From positions 124,001 through 188,000 of the forward strand of contig NZ_JASCXN010000007.1 in assembly GCF_030010625.1 (NCBI RefSeq): 64,000 nucleotides of DNA. The letters run 5' to 3'. Below the pieces are notes generated by a model. The model ran no database searches and was not told the origin of the DNA. It worked only from the letters and a program-made list of their open reading frames with translations. This stretch comes from Streptomyces sp. CC208A. Its GTDB lineage: Bacteria > Actinomycetota > Actinomycetes > Streptomycetales > Streptomycetaceae. A program made the position numbers and the translations under genes. Every line of letters starts with the position of its first letter. Position 1 is the stretch's first letter. This document shows positions 44,037-52,230 of the stretch, one piece after another.

Positions 44037-44738
44037 CTACGGGGCGAGGACGTCGAGCTCCTTGAGCGCGCCGACGGCGATCTCGCGGGTCAGCGCCTCG
44101 GCGCGGGCCGCGTCCTGTTCGCGGACGGCCTCGGCGACCTGGACGTGGAGGGTGACGGCGGCCGGGTCGGGGTCCTCGAACATCACGTGGTGGTGGGTGC
44201 GGCCGGTGAGGACCTCGGCGACGACGTCGCCGAGGCGGGCGAACATCTCGTTCCCCGAGGCGTCGAGGACGATCCGGTGGAAGGCGATGTCGTGGACCAG
44301 GTACGCCTCCAGCTGCCGGCCGCGCGAGGTGGCGACCATGCCGAGGGCCTGCTCGGTGAGTTCGCGGCACTGGGCGGGGGTGGCGTTCAGGGCGGCGAGA
44401 CCGGCCGCGACGGGTTCGACGGCGGAGCGCAGCACGGTGAGGGAGCGGAGCTGGCGGGGGCGGTCGGCGCCGGCGAGCCGCCAGCGGATGACCTGGGGGT
44501 CGTACACGTTCCAGCTCGCGGTGGGCAGGACCGTGACGCCGACGCGGCGACGGGACTCCACCAGGCGCATCGACTCCAGGACGCGGACGACCTCGCGGAC
44601 GACGGTCCGGGAGACGTCGAAGCGCTGGGCGAGCTCGTCGGTGCGCAGCACGGTGCCGGGCGGGTACTCCCCCGCGGTGATGGCGAGGCCCAGGGTGGCG
44701 AGGACGTGCGCGTGGAGCCCCTGGGCCGGTGTCGTCAT
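44037..44738 (-). CDS. gntR: FadR-type GntR-family regulator of gluconate genes
   Basis: A 233-residue regulator with an N-terminal winged helix (TDELAQRFDVSRTVVREVVRVLESMRLVESRRRVGVTV) and a C-terminal FCD effector domain whose metal histidines are visible (HDIAFHRIVLDASGN, THHHVMFED). ATG 44738 (TTPAQGLHAHVLATLGLAI). It is divergent from gntK and gntP, so by context it represses the gluconate operon and responds to gluconate or its phosphate. A palindrome between the divergent genes is the probable operator. Confidence 0.9.
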   Translation of the reverse strand: MTTPAQGLHAHVLATLGLAITAGEYPPGTVLRTDELAQRFDVSRTVVREVVRVLESMRLVESRRRVGVTVLPTASWNVYDPQVIRWRLAGADRPRQLRSLTVLRSAVEPVAAGLAALNATPAQCRELTEQALGMVATSRGRQLEAYLVHDIAFHRIVLDASGNEMFARLGDVVAEVLTGRTHHHVMFEDPDPAAVTLHVQVAEAVREQDAARAEALTREIAVGALKELDVLAP

Positions 44739-44784
44739 GGGGCTCAGCCTATGCGGGGGCGCGCGGGTGATCACCTCGGGAATC

Positions 44785-44827
44785 AAAAGTACGACTTTTA
44801 TGTCACAGACTCTTGAATACGTCGTAC
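44785..44827. promoter_or_regulatory. Candidate GntR operator region
   Basis: A perfect palindrome AAAAGT-ACG-ACTTTT at 44785-44799 lies in the divergent gntR/gntK spacer and is notably AT-rich. GTACGAC at 44789-44795 also recurs inverted as GTCGTAC at 44821-44827. Two half-site pairs in 43 bases fit a dimeric repressor. Confidence 0.6.
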
Positions 44828-44921
44828 TCCATGGGTTTCATGAGCGCGACGGATCGACGTCGTGAAGGCAGCGAGGCAGCCGGGACGGCGCCGATGTCGA
44901 AGAGGACAGCGAGGCACCCCC

Positions 44922-45449
44922 ATGAGCACCACTTCCCGCCCCACCGCTCCCCCGGTCGTCGTCGTCATGGGCGTCGCCGGGACCGGCAAGACGACGATCG
45001 GCCCGCTGGTCGCCGAGGCACTCGGCCTCCCCTACGCGGAGGGCGACGACTTCCACCCGGCGGCGAACGTGGCCAAGATGTCGGCCGGCGTGCCGCTGGA
45101 CGACGCCGACCGGGAGCCGTGGCTCGACGCCATCGGCGCCTGGGCGCACGGCCGGGCCGGGCGCGGCGGGGTGGTCAGCAGCTCCGCGCTGAAGCGGAGC
45201 TACCGGGACCGGCTGCGCGCGGCCGCCCCCGGGATCGTCTTCCTCCATCTGACCGGCGACCGGGAGCTGATCGAGGAGCGGATGGCCGCCCGCAAGGGCC
45301 ACTTCATGCCGACGGCGCTCCTCGACTCCCAGTTCGCCACCCTGCAGCCGCTGCAGGAGGACGAGGCCGGCGTCTCCGTCGACGTGTCCGGCACCCCCGA
45401 GGAGATCACCGGCCGGGCCGTCGCCGCGCTGCGCCGGCTCACCCGCTGA
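44922..45449 (+). CDS. gntK: Gluconokinase
   Basis: A 175-residue P-loop kinase that phosphorylates gluconate to 6-phosphogluconate, feeding the pentose phosphate pathway. ATG 44922 (STTSRPTAPPVVVVMGVAGTGKTT) places the P-loop at 17-24. Family motifs are EGDDFHPAANVAKMSAGVPLDDADREPWL, SSSALKRSYRDRLR, and RKGHFMPTALLDSQFATLQPL. It is followed 52 bases later by the transporter, forming a two-gene operon. Confidence 0.95.
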   Translation: MSTTSRPTAPPVVVVMGVAGTGKTTIGPLVAEALGLPYAEGDDFHPAANVAKMSAGVPLDDADREPWLDAIGAWAHGRAGRGGVVSSSALKRSYRDRLRAAAPGIVFLHLTGDRELIEERMAARKGHFMPTALLDSQFATLQPLQEDEAGVSVDVSGTPEEITGRAVAALRRLTR

Positions 45450-45501
45450 TCCCGCCGCCCCCGCCCCCCGTCCCCCACCCGCCCGTACGAAGGACACCCC
45501 C

Positions 45502-46899
45502 GTGACCAGTCTCAGCGTCGAGACCCTGGCAGCGGCCGCCGTCGAACCGATCACCTCGGCCGGCAACGCCCGCCTGGGCATAGCCGTACTCGCCGGCATC
45601 ACCGTCATCGTCCTGCTCATCACCACGTTCAGGCTGCACGCGTTCCTGGCGCTGACCATCGGGTCGCTCGCGCTCGGCGCGTTCGCCGGTGCCCCGCTCG
45701 CGGCCACCATCACGGCGTTCAGCACCGGCCTCGGCAACACCGTGGCCGGCGTGGGCGTGCTCATCGCGCTCGGCGCCATCCTCGGCAAGCTCCTCGCCGA
45801 CTCGGGCGGCGCCGACCAGATCGTCGACACGATCCTCACCAGGGCGAGCAGGCGGTCCATGCCGTGGGCGATGGTCCTGATCGCCTCCGTGATCGGTCTG
45901 CCGCTCTTCTTCGAGGTCGGCATCGTGCTGCTGATCCCGGTGGTCCTCATGGTCGCCAAGCGCGGCCACTACTCCCTGATGCGGATCGGCGTCCCGGCCC
46001 TCGCCGGCCTGTCCGTGATGCACGGGCTCATCCCGCCGCACCCCGGCCCGCTCGTCGCGATCGACGCCGTCGGCGCCGACCTGGGCGTCACCCTCGCCCT
46101 CGGCCTGGTCGTCGCGGTCCCGACCGTGATCATCGCGGGTCCGGTCTTCTCCCGGTACGCGGCCCGCTGGGTCGACATCCCGGCCCCGGAGAAGATGATC
46201 CCGTCCCGCGCCTCCGGAGACCCGGAGAAGCGCCCCGGCTTCGGCGTCACCGTCGCCACCGTGCTGCTGCCGGTCGTCCTGATGCTGGTCAGGGCCCTCG
46301 TCGACATCGTCGTCGACGACCCCGCGAACGGCCTGCAGAAGGTCGCCGACGTCGTCGGCTCGCCGCTGATCGCCCTGCTCGCGGCCGTCATGGTCGGCAT
46401 GTTCACGCTGGGCCGCGCGGCCGGCTTCACCAAGGAGCGGCTCTCCTCCACCGTCGAGAAGTCCCTCGCCCCGATCGCGGGCGTGCTCCTGATCGTCGGC
46501 GCGGGCGGCGGCTTCAAGCAGACCCTGATCGACATCGGCGTCGGCCGGATGATCCTGGACTTCTCCCAGGACTGGTCCGTCCCCGCCCTGCTGCTCGCCT
46601 GGCTGATCGCCGTCGCGATCCGGCTCGCGACGGGCTCGGCGACGGTCGCCACGATCTCGGCGGCGGGCCTGGTGGCCCCGCTGGCGACGGGCATGTCGAC
46701 GAGCGGGACGGCGCTGCTCGTCCTGGCGATCGGCGCGGGTTCGCTCTTCTTCAGCCACGTCAACGACGCCGGGTTCTGGCTGGTGAAGGAGTACTTCGGG
46801 ATGAGCGTCGGCCAGACGGTCAAGACCTGGTCGGTGATGGAGACGATCATCTCGGTGGTCGGCATCGTGTTCGTGCTGCTGCTGTCGCTGGTGTTGTAG
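45502..46899 (+). CDS. gntP: Gluconate permease, GntP family
   Basis: A 465-residue membrane transporter of the gluconate:H+ symporter family. GTG 45502 has GAAGGA upstream. About twelve hydrophobic segments can be traced; conserved motifs are ALGAILGKLLADSGGADQIVDTIL, GLPLFFEVGIVLLIPVV and VMHGLIPPHPGP. The C-terminal half has ATGSATVATISAAGLVAP and HVNDAGFWLVKEYFGMS. It takes up gluconate for the kinase encoded just upstream. A strong terminator follows. Confidence 0.95.
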   Translation: MTSLSVETLAAAAVEPITSAGNARLGIAVLAGITVIVLLITTFRLHAFLALTIGSLALGAFAGAPLAATITAFSTGLGNTVAGVGVLIALGAILGKLLADSGGADQIVDTILTRASRRSMPWAMVLIASVIGLPLFFEVGIVLLIPVVLMVAKRGHYSLMRIGVPALAGLSVMHGLIPPHPGPLVAIDAVGADLGVTLALGLVVAVPTVIIAGPVFSRYAARWVDIPAPEKMIPSRASGDPEKRPGFGVTVATVLLPVVLMLVRALVDIVVDDPANGLQKVADVVGSPLIALLAAVMVGMFTLGRAAGFTKERLSSTVEKSLAPIAGVLLIVGAGGGFKQTLIDIGVGRMILDFSQDWSVPALLLAWLIAVAIRLATGSATVATISAAGLVAPLATGMSTSGTALLVLAIGAGSLFFSHVNDAGFWLVKEYFGMSVGQTVKTWSVMETIISVVGIVFVLLLSLVL

Positions 46900-46913
46900 C
46901 GCCGGCCCCGTCG

Positions 46914-46961
46914 GAGGAGGCCCGGTCCCGGAGCGGGTACGCGCTCGGGCCGGGCCTCCTC
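46914..46961. terminator. Terminator between gntP and the flavoprotein gene
   Basis: GAGGAGGCCCGG at 46914-46925 pairs perfectly with its complement at 46950-46961; inner bases also pair (CCCG/CGGG). It lies between convergent genes and ends four bases from the flavoprotein stop. Confidence 0.8.
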
Positions 46962-46964
46962 GCG

Positions 46965-48620
46965 CTACGCGGTCGCCGCAGCCGCCGCCCGGCCCGCCGC
47001 GCGGCCGGAGAAGACGCAGCCGCCGAGGAAGGTGCCTTCGAGGGAGCGGTAGCCGTGGACGCCGCCGCCGCCGAAGCCGGCGGCCTCGCCCGCCGCGTAC
47101 AGGCCGGGAAGGGGCTCGCCGGTGTCGGTGAGGACGCGGGAGGACAGGTCGGTCTGGAGGCCGCCGAGGGACTTGCGGGTGAGGATGCTGAGGCGGACGG
47201 CGATCAGCGGGCCGGCCGCGGGGTCGAGGATGCGGTGCGGGGCGACGGTACGGATGAGGCGGTCGCCCAGGTAGCCGCGGGCGCCGCGGATCGCGGTGAT
47301 CTGGAGGTCCTTGGTGAAGGGGTTGGCGACCTCCCGGTCGCGGGCGGTGAGCTCGCGGCGGAGCGCGGTCTCGTCGACGAGGTCCCGGCCGGTGATCCGG
47401 TTCATGCCGCGGACGAGGGCGGACAGGTCGTCCTCGACGACGAAGTCGGCGCCCTTGTCCATGAAGGCCCGGACGGGTCCTGGGACGTCGGCGCGGGCGC
47501 GGCCGAGGACGTCGCGGACGGACTTGCCGGTGAGGTCGGGGTTCTGCTCGGAGCCGGAGAGGGCGAACTCCTTGCCGATGATCCGCTTGTCGAGGACGAA
47601 CCAGGTGTGGTCGTGGCCGGTCCGCATGATGTGTTCGAGGGTGCCGAGGGTGTCGAAGCCGGGGAAGAGGGGGACGGGGAGCCGCTTGCCGGTGGCGTCG
47701 AGCCAGAGGGAGGAGGGGCCGGGCAGGATGCGGATGCCGTGCCGGGCCCAGATCGGGTTCCAGTTCTCGATGCCCTCGGTGTAGTGCCACATCCGGTCGC
47801 GGTTCACCAGGCGGCCGCCCGCCTTCTCCGCGATGCCGAGCATCAGGCCGTCCACGTGGGCGGGGACGCCGGAGAGCAGCTTCTCCGGCGGGGTGCCGAG
47901 GCGGGCGGGCCACTGGGCGCGGACCAGGTCGTGGTTGCCGCCGATGCCGCCGGTGGTGACGATCACCGCCTGGGCCCTGAGTTCGAAGGAGCCGGTGGCG
48001 GTGCGGGAGCTGGCCGTGCCGCGCTCCGCGTCCGAAGGTTCCAGGACCTCGCCCGTGACCGTGTCGAGGGCGCCGCCGGTGCGACCGAGGGCGGTGACGC
48101 GGTGGCGGAAGCGGAGGGTGACGAGGCCGCGGGCGACGCCCTCGCGGACCTTGCGCTCGAAGGGGGCGACGAGGCCGGGGCCCGTACCCCAGGTGATGTG
48201 GAAGCGGGGGACGGAGTTGCCGTGGCCGTTGGCGTCGTAGCCGCCGCGCTCGGCCCAGCCGACCACCGGGAAGAAGCGGATCCCGCGGGCGTGGAGCCAG
48301 GAGCGCTTCTCGCCGGCGGCGAAGTCCACGTACGCCTCCGCCCAGCGGCGGGCCCAGTCGTCCTCGGGACGGTCGAAGCCCGCGGTGCCCATCCAGTCCT
48401 GGAGGGCGAGGGCGTGGCTGTCCCTGACGCGCAGCCGGCGCTGTTCGGGCGAGTCGACGAGGAAGAGCCCGCCGAAGGACCAGTGGGCCTGGCCGCCGAG
48501 GGACTGTTCGGGCTCCTGGTCCAGGAGGATCACGGACCGGCCGGCGTCGACCAGTTCGGCGGTGGCGACCAGACCGGCGAGACCGGCCCCGATCACGATC
48601 ACATCTGCGTCGTAGGACAT
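46965..48620 (-). CDS. FAD-dependent dehydrogenase, KstD/fumarate-reductase-like
   Basis: A 551-residue flavoprotein. I chose ATG 48620 (SYDADVIVIGAGLAGLVATAELVDAG); an ATG three codons earlier is equally possible because neither has a strong ribosome site. The FAD motif GAGLAG is at 11-16, and the C-terminal FAD segment reads PGLYAAGEAAGFGGGGVHGYRSLEGTFLGGCVFSGRAAG. This group (often annotated as FAD-binding dehydrogenase) includes 3-ketosteroid dehydrogenase relatives, but the substrate is unknown. It is divergent from a Nudix gene with a palindrome in the spacer. Confidence 0.87.
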   Translation of the reverse strand: MSYDADVIVIGAGLAGLVATAELVDAGRSVILLDQEPEQSLGGQAHWSFGGLFLVDSPEQRRLRVRDSHALALQDWMGTAGFDRPEDDWARRWAEAYVDFAAGEKRSWLHARGIRFFPVVGWAERGGYDANGHGNSVPRFHITWGTGPGLVAPFERKVREGVARGLVTLRFRHRVTALGRTGGALDTVTGEVLEPSDAERGTASSRTATGSFELRAQAVIVTTGGIGGNHDLVRAQWPARLGTPPEKLLSGVPAHVDGLMLGIAEKAGGRLVNRDRMWHYTEGIENWNPIWARHGIRILPGPSSLWLDATGKRLPVPLFPGFDTLGTLEHIMRTGHDHTWFVLDKRIIGKEFALSGSEQNPDLTGKSVRDVLGRARADVPGPVRAFMDKGADFVVEDDLSALVRGMNRITGRDLVDETALRRELTARDREVANPFTKDLQITAIRGARGYLGDRLIRTVAPHRILDPAAGPLIAVRLSILTRKSLGGLQTDLSSRVLTDTGEPLPGLYAAGEAAGFGGGGVHGYRSLEGTFLGGCVFSGRAAGRAAAAATA

Positions 48621-48633
48621 GGACCGCATCTTG

Positions 48634-48649
48634 GATACACGGATGTATC
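48634..48649. promoter_or_regulatory. Palindrome GATACA-CGGA-TGTATC
   Basis: A perfect 6+4+6 inverted repeat 14 bases before the flavoprotein start, in the divergent spacer. It has the form of a TetR- or MarR-type operator overlapping a promoter. No regulator gene is adjacent. Confidence 0.6.
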
Positions 48650-48699
48650 GAGTCAACCGTTCGCGCACCGGCGGTGGTCCGGGCTGGTTTCATGGGCGC

Positions 48700-49227
48700 A
48701 TGGGCGCAGCCGATGAAGTACTGGACGTCGTCGACGAGCAGGACCGGGTGGTCGGACGGGCCCCGCGCGGCGAGGTGTACGCGCGGGGCCTGGTCCACCG
48801 CTGCGTCTTCGTCCGGGTGCGGGACGCCGGGGGCAGGGTCTTCGTCCACCGCAGGACGGCGGACAAGCTGCTCTACCCCTCGATGTACGACATGTTCGTC
48901 GGCGGGGTCGTCGGCGCCGGCGAGTCCTACGACGACGCGGCGCTGCGCGAGGCCGAGGAGGAGCTGGGCGTCTCCGGGCTCCCCCGGCCCGTCTTCGTGC
49001 TCAAGTTCCTGTACGACTCCGGCGGCGTGGCCGGGAAGTGGTGGTCGTCCGTGTACGAGGTCCGCTGCGACCTGCCGGTGCGGCCGCAGGTGGAGGAGGT
49101 CGCCTGGCACGCCTTCCTCACCGAGGACGAGCTGCGGGAGCGGCTGCCCGGTGCGGCGGGGGCCTGGGAGTGGGTGCCGGACGGCCTCGCCGCGTACGAG
49201 CGGCTGGCGGCGCGGCGGGACCGGTAG
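48700..49227 (+). CDS. Nudix hydrolase
   Basis: A 175-residue Nudix-fold hydrolase. ATG 48700 (GAADEVLDVVDEQDRVVGRAPRGEVYARGLVHRCVFV) is of the IPP-isomerase-like/YfcD subgroup. The Nudix box spans Gly69 to Val91, GX5EX7REUXEEXGU, with Glu75, Arg83-Glu84 and Glu87-Glu88 all present, so it can bind Mg2+ and act on a diphosphate. The substrate is not predictable. It precedes the DUF202 pair but is separated by a 19-bp tandem repeat. Confidence 0.9.
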   Translation: MGAADEVLDVVDEQDRVVGRAPRGEVYARGLVHRCVFVRVRDAGGRVFVHRRTADKLLYPSMYDMFVGGVVGAGESYDDAALREAEEELGVSGLPRPVFVLKFLYDSGGVAGKWWSSVYEVRCDLPVRPQVEEVAWHAFLTEDELRERLPGAAGAWEWVPDGLAAYERLAARRDR

Positions 49228-49236
49228 GGCGCCGGG

Positions 49237-49274
49237 CCGTCGAGGCGCTGAGGTGCCGTCGAGGCGCTGAGGTG
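49237..49274. repeat. 19-bp tandem duplication
   Basis: CCGTCGAGGCGCTGAGGTG is repeated exactly at 49237-49255 and 49256-49274, filling most of the spacer between the Nudix gene and the DUF202 gene. A further partial copy (CCGTTAGGGTG) follows. It is perfect and so probably recent. Confidence 0.9.
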
Positions 49275-49290
49275 CCGTTAGGGTGCCGGG

Positions 49291-49683
49291 GTGAGCGAAT
49301 TCGTGCGGAGTCTGCGGCTGTGGTTCGCGCCGCGGCGGATCCGGGACGAGGGCGAGACCCCCGACTACCGTTTCTCCCTCGCCAACGAGCGGACCTTCCT
49401 CGCCTGGATCCGGACCGCGCTCGCGCTCATCGGCGGCGGCTTCGCCGTCGACCAGTTCCTGCCGGACCTGCGCTGGGCCGTCCGGGTCGGGCTCGCGCTC
49501 GCGCTGCTCGCCGCGGGGGTGCTGTGCGCGCTGCGGGCGGTGAACCACTGGATCCGCTGCGAGCGGGCCATGCGGCGGGGCGAGGACCTGCCCGTCTCCC
49601 GCTTCCCGACGGTGCTGAGCCTCGCCGTGGCCGTGGTGGCGATCGCGATGGTGGTGCTCGTGGTCGTCGGCCGGGCCGGCTAG
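49291..49683 (+). CDS. DUF202 (YidH-type) membrane protein, first of a pair
   Basis: A 130-residue integral membrane protein with the DUF202 signature SLANERTFLAWIRTALALIGGGF and three hydrophobic segments at about 36-55, 62-82 and 105-127. GTG 49291. Its stop shares one base with the start of a second small membrane protein of the same family. Such pairs are common; the function is unknown. Confidence 0.88.
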   Translation: MSEFVRSLRLWFAPRRIRDEGETPDYRFSLANERTFLAWIRTALALIGGGFAVDQFLPDLRWAVRVGLALALLAAGVLCALRAVNHWIRCERAMRRGEDLPVSRFPTVLSLAVAVVAIAMVVLVVVGRAG

Positions 49684-50006
49684 TGGGCGGCCCTGCCGGG
49701 GCCGGAGCCCGTGACCCGGGGCTCCAGCCGGAGCGGACCCGGCTCGCCTGGCGGCGTACGACCCTGTCGTGGACGGTCGTGGCGGTGCTCGGGATCAAGC
49801 TGGCCCTCATGGGGGGCGCCACGGCCGCCGGGGTGGCCGGGCTCGCCCTCGCCGCACTGCTGTGGATCGGCTTCCTGGCCGTCTCCCACCGGCGGATCCG
49901 CGCCCTGGACACCCCCCGGCCGCCCGTCCTCTCGGCGCGGGGCGCGCTGGTGGCGGCCGGGTGCACGGTGGCCCTGGCGGTGTGCGGGGCGGCGCTGCTC
50001 TGGTGA
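49683..50006 (+). CDS. DUF202 membrane protein, second of a pair
   Basis: A 107-residue membrane protein whose GTG at 49683 overlaps the upstream TAG (TAGTG), so translation is coupled. It has the DUF202 motif LQPERTRLAWRRTTLSWTVVAVLGIKLAL and three hydrophobic segments. It is shorter than its partner and likely forms a heteromer with it. Function unknown. Confidence 0.85.
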   Translation: MGGPAGAGARDPGLQPERTRLAWRRTTLSWTVVAVLGIKLALMGGATAAGVAGLALAALLWIGFLAVSHRRIRALDTPRPPVLSARGALVAAGCTVALAVCGAALLW

Positions 50007-50025
50007 GTACGTCCGTCCACCGGCC

Positions 50026-50955
50026 TCAGGGGACGGTGACGACGACCTTGCCCTGGAGGCCGCCCTCGGCGTTGGCGCGCTGCGCGTCGGCGGCCCGTTC
50101 CAGCGGGAAGGTCTTCGCGACCCGTACGTCGAGGACGCCCTCGTCGACGAGGTCCGCGAGGGCGGCCAGGTCGGCGGCGTCGGGACGCACCCAGAAGTAG
50201 CGGCCGCCGAGCGCCAGGACCTCGCCGTCGGCGATGGAGGCGAGCCGGCCGCCGGGGGCGAGGAGTTTCGCCGCGTGCTGGAGGAAGGGGCCGCCGAGGG
50301 TGTCGAGGACCGCGTCGACGCCGTCCGGGGCGAGCTCGCGGACCTGGTGGGCGAAGGACCGCTCGTCGAAGAGGACCGGCTCGGCGCCGAGCGCCGTCAC
50401 CCGCTCCCGGCCGGACTCGCGGGCGGCGCCGAGGACCCGGCAGCCGAGGTGCCGGGCGATCTGCACGGCCATGGACCCGACCCCGCCGGCCGCGGCGAGC
50501 ACGAGGACCGTCTCCCCGGACCGTACCGAGAGGGCGGTGCGCAGGCCCTGGTAGGCGGTGAGGCTGGCCAGGGGCAGCCCGGCGGCCTCCTCGAAGGAGC
50601 AGGTGCGCGGCTTGCGGGCGAGGGTGCGGACCGGGGCGGCGACGTACTCGGCGAAGGTGCCGTGGGAGAGGACGTCCTCCCGTACGTAGCCCATGACCTC
50701 GTCGCCCTCCGCCCACTCGGTGACGGAGACGCCGGGCCGGACGACGACGCCGGAGACGTCCCAGCCGGGGATGACGGGGAAGACGGCGTCGATCATGCCG
50801 TCGAGGTAGCCGGCCTGCGCCTTCCAGTCGACCGGGTTGACCGCCGCCGCCCGGACCCGGACCAGGACCTCGTCGGGTCCGACCTTCGGGTCGGGCAGCT
50901 CGCCGTACTCCAGGACCTCGGGGCCGCCGTACCGGCGGTAGCTGATCGCCTTCAT
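50026..50955 (-). CDS. Zinc-free quinone-oxidoreductase-like MDR dehydrogenase
   Basis: A 309-residue medium-chain reductase of the quinone oxidoreductase type. ATG 50955 (KAISYRRYGGPEVLEYGELPDPKVGPDEVLV) has GAGGG upstream. The NADPH motif is VLVLAAAGGVGSMAVQIARHLG (the GAGGVG-like turn), and the catalytic zinc cysteines of alcohol dehydrogenases are absent. It probably reduces quinones or enones. Divergent from the MBL-fold gene. Confidence 0.92.
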   Translation of the reverse strand: MKAISYRRYGGPEVLEYGELPDPKVGPDEVLVRVRAAAVNPVDWKAQAGYLDGMIDAVFPVIPGWDVSGVVVRPGVSVTEWAEGDEVMGYVREDVLSHGTFAEYVAAPVRTLARKPRTCSFEEAAGLPLASLTAYQGLRTALSVRSGETVLVLAAAGGVGSMAVQIARHLGCRVLGAARESGRERVTALGAEPVLFDERSFAHQVRELAPDGVDAVLDTLGGPFLQHAAKLLAPGGRLASIADGEVLALGGRYFWVRPDAADLAALADLVDEGVLDVRVAKTFPLERAADAQRANAEGGLQGKVVVTVP

Positions 50956-51107
50956 GGTTCCGACCCTCTGCGGGGTCGGGGCGCTCCGCAAGCCGGGCGG
51001 GGCACCGGAGGACATCGGCCTTCCGGAACCGGTCCCCCTGTGACCCCTCCGCTGGCAGGCTTCCCCTGCACTCGTCCGATGCGCCGATCTTCTTCCCGGG
51101 GAGCCTT

Positions 51108-52019
51108 GTGCCTGCCACCGACCCGTACGTGGTCACCCTCGCGCCGCACGTCCACGCCTACGTCCAGCCCGACGGCGGCTGGTGCCTCAACAACGCCGGT
51201 TTCCTCGGCGACGCGGGCGAGTCGCTGCTCGTCGACACCACCGCCACCGAGCGGCGCGCCCTGCTGCTGCGCGAGGCGGTGCTCGCCGCCGGGCTGCCGC
51301 TGCCGCGCACGATCGTGAACACCCACCACCACGGCGACCACACCTACGGCAACGGCGTGTTCCGGCCCGGCGCGCGGATCGTCGGGCACGAGAACTGCCG
51401 GTCCGAGCAGCTGGCCGCGGGTCACCAGCTGCACCTGCTGTGGCCGCAGACCGACTTCGGCCGGGTCGAGATCACGCCGCCGGACGTCACGTACCGCGAT
51501 CGGATGACCGTGTACGCGGGCGGGATCGAGGTGCGGGTGGTGCACCCGGGTCCCGCGCACACCACCGGCGACTCGATCGTGCACCTGCCGGAGCAGGGTG
51601 TGGTGTTCACCGGTGACCTGGTCTTCCAGGGCGGGACGCCGTTCCTGCCGATGGGCTCGCTGGCCGGCTCGCTGCGCGCCCTGGACGTGCTGCGGTCCCT
51701 GGACGCGGAGCGGGTGGTGCCGGGGCACGGGCCGGTGACGGATCCGGCCGCGTACGACGCCACCGAGCGCTATCTGCGGTGGGTGGCGGAGCTCGCCGCC
51801 GAGGGGCGCGCCAAGGGGGACCCGCCGCTGGAGACCGCCCGCCGGGCGGAACCGGGCGAGTTCGCCGGGTGGCGGGAGAGCGAGCGGCTCGTGGCGAACC
51901 TGCACCGGGCGTACGCGGAGCTGGACGGGTTCCCGGAGGGGCACCCGCTCGACCCGGTGGCGGTCTTCGGCGACATGGCGGCGATGAACGGGGGCGTGCC
52001 GGTGGCCTGTCACGCGTGA
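51108..52019 (+). CDS. MBL-fold metallo-hydrolase
   Basis: A 303-residue metallo-beta-lactamase-fold protein, GTG 51108. The metal motif is NTHHHGDHTYGNG, with later His in HPGPAHTTGD and Asp in VFTGDLVFQGG, plus VVPGHGPV. All ligands for a dinuclear site are present. It belongs to the broad cyclase/hydrolase group with no assigned substrate. It is unrelated in sequence to the MscR partner beyond the fold. A GC-rich minisatellite follows the stop. Confidence 0.9.
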   Translation: MPATDPYVVTLAPHVHAYVQPDGGWCLNNAGFLGDAGESLLVDTTATERRALLLREAVLAAGLPLPRTIVNTHHHGDHTYGNGVFRPGARIVGHENCRSEQLAAGHQLHLLWPQTDFGRVEITPPDVTYRDRMTVYAGGIEVRVVHPGPAHTTGDSIVHLPEQGVVFTGDLVFQGGTPFLPMGSLAGSLRALDVLRSLDAERVVPGHGPVTDPAAYDATERYLRWVAELAAEGRAKGDPPLETARRAEPGEFAGWRESERLVANLHRAYAELDGFPEGHPLDPVAVFGDMAAMNGGVPVACHA

Positions 52020-52032
52020 GGCGCCGGGGGCC

Positions 52033-52140
52033 CGGTACGGGGCCGGGGCCGGGGGCCAGTACGGGGCCGGGGCCGGGGGCCAGTACGGGGCCGGGGCCGG
52101 GGGCCAGTACGGGGCCGGGGGCCCGGTACGGGGCCGGGGC
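52033..52140. repeat. 24-bp G-rich minisatellite
   Basis: A tandem array after the MBL gene: three full 24-bp units (52033-52056, a variant CGGTAC start, then 52057-52080 and 52081-52104, identical, starting CAGTACGGGGCC), an 18-bp shortened unit at 52105-52122 and a partial unit to about 52140. Units consist of GTAC plus runs of GGGG and CCGGGG. G-runs could fold into G-quadruplexes. Confidence 0.9.
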
Positions 52141-52171
52141 CCTCCCGCGTTTCGGGGACCCCTCTGGACGA

Positions 52172-52190
52172 CATACCGACTGGTCGGTCA
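52172..52190. promoter_or_regulatory. TetR-type operator before the phosphotransferase/acyl-CoA dehydrogenase operon
   Basis: CATACCGACTGGTCGGTCA contains the perfect inverted repeat ACCGAC-TG-GTCGGT and lies 41 bases before the phosphotransferase start. Read on the opposite strand, the site at 56006-56023 matches it in 14 of 17 core bases. Confidence 0.75.
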
Positions 52191-52230
52191 TCATGAACGG
52201 CGACCGCCCGACCCACCGGAGGTACGTCCG

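Noticed and set aside
45439..49548. 1369-residue minus-strand frame across gntP and the flavoprotein gene
   Set aside because: It spans opposite-strand and same-strand genes in the wrong frame and has the usual shadow composition.
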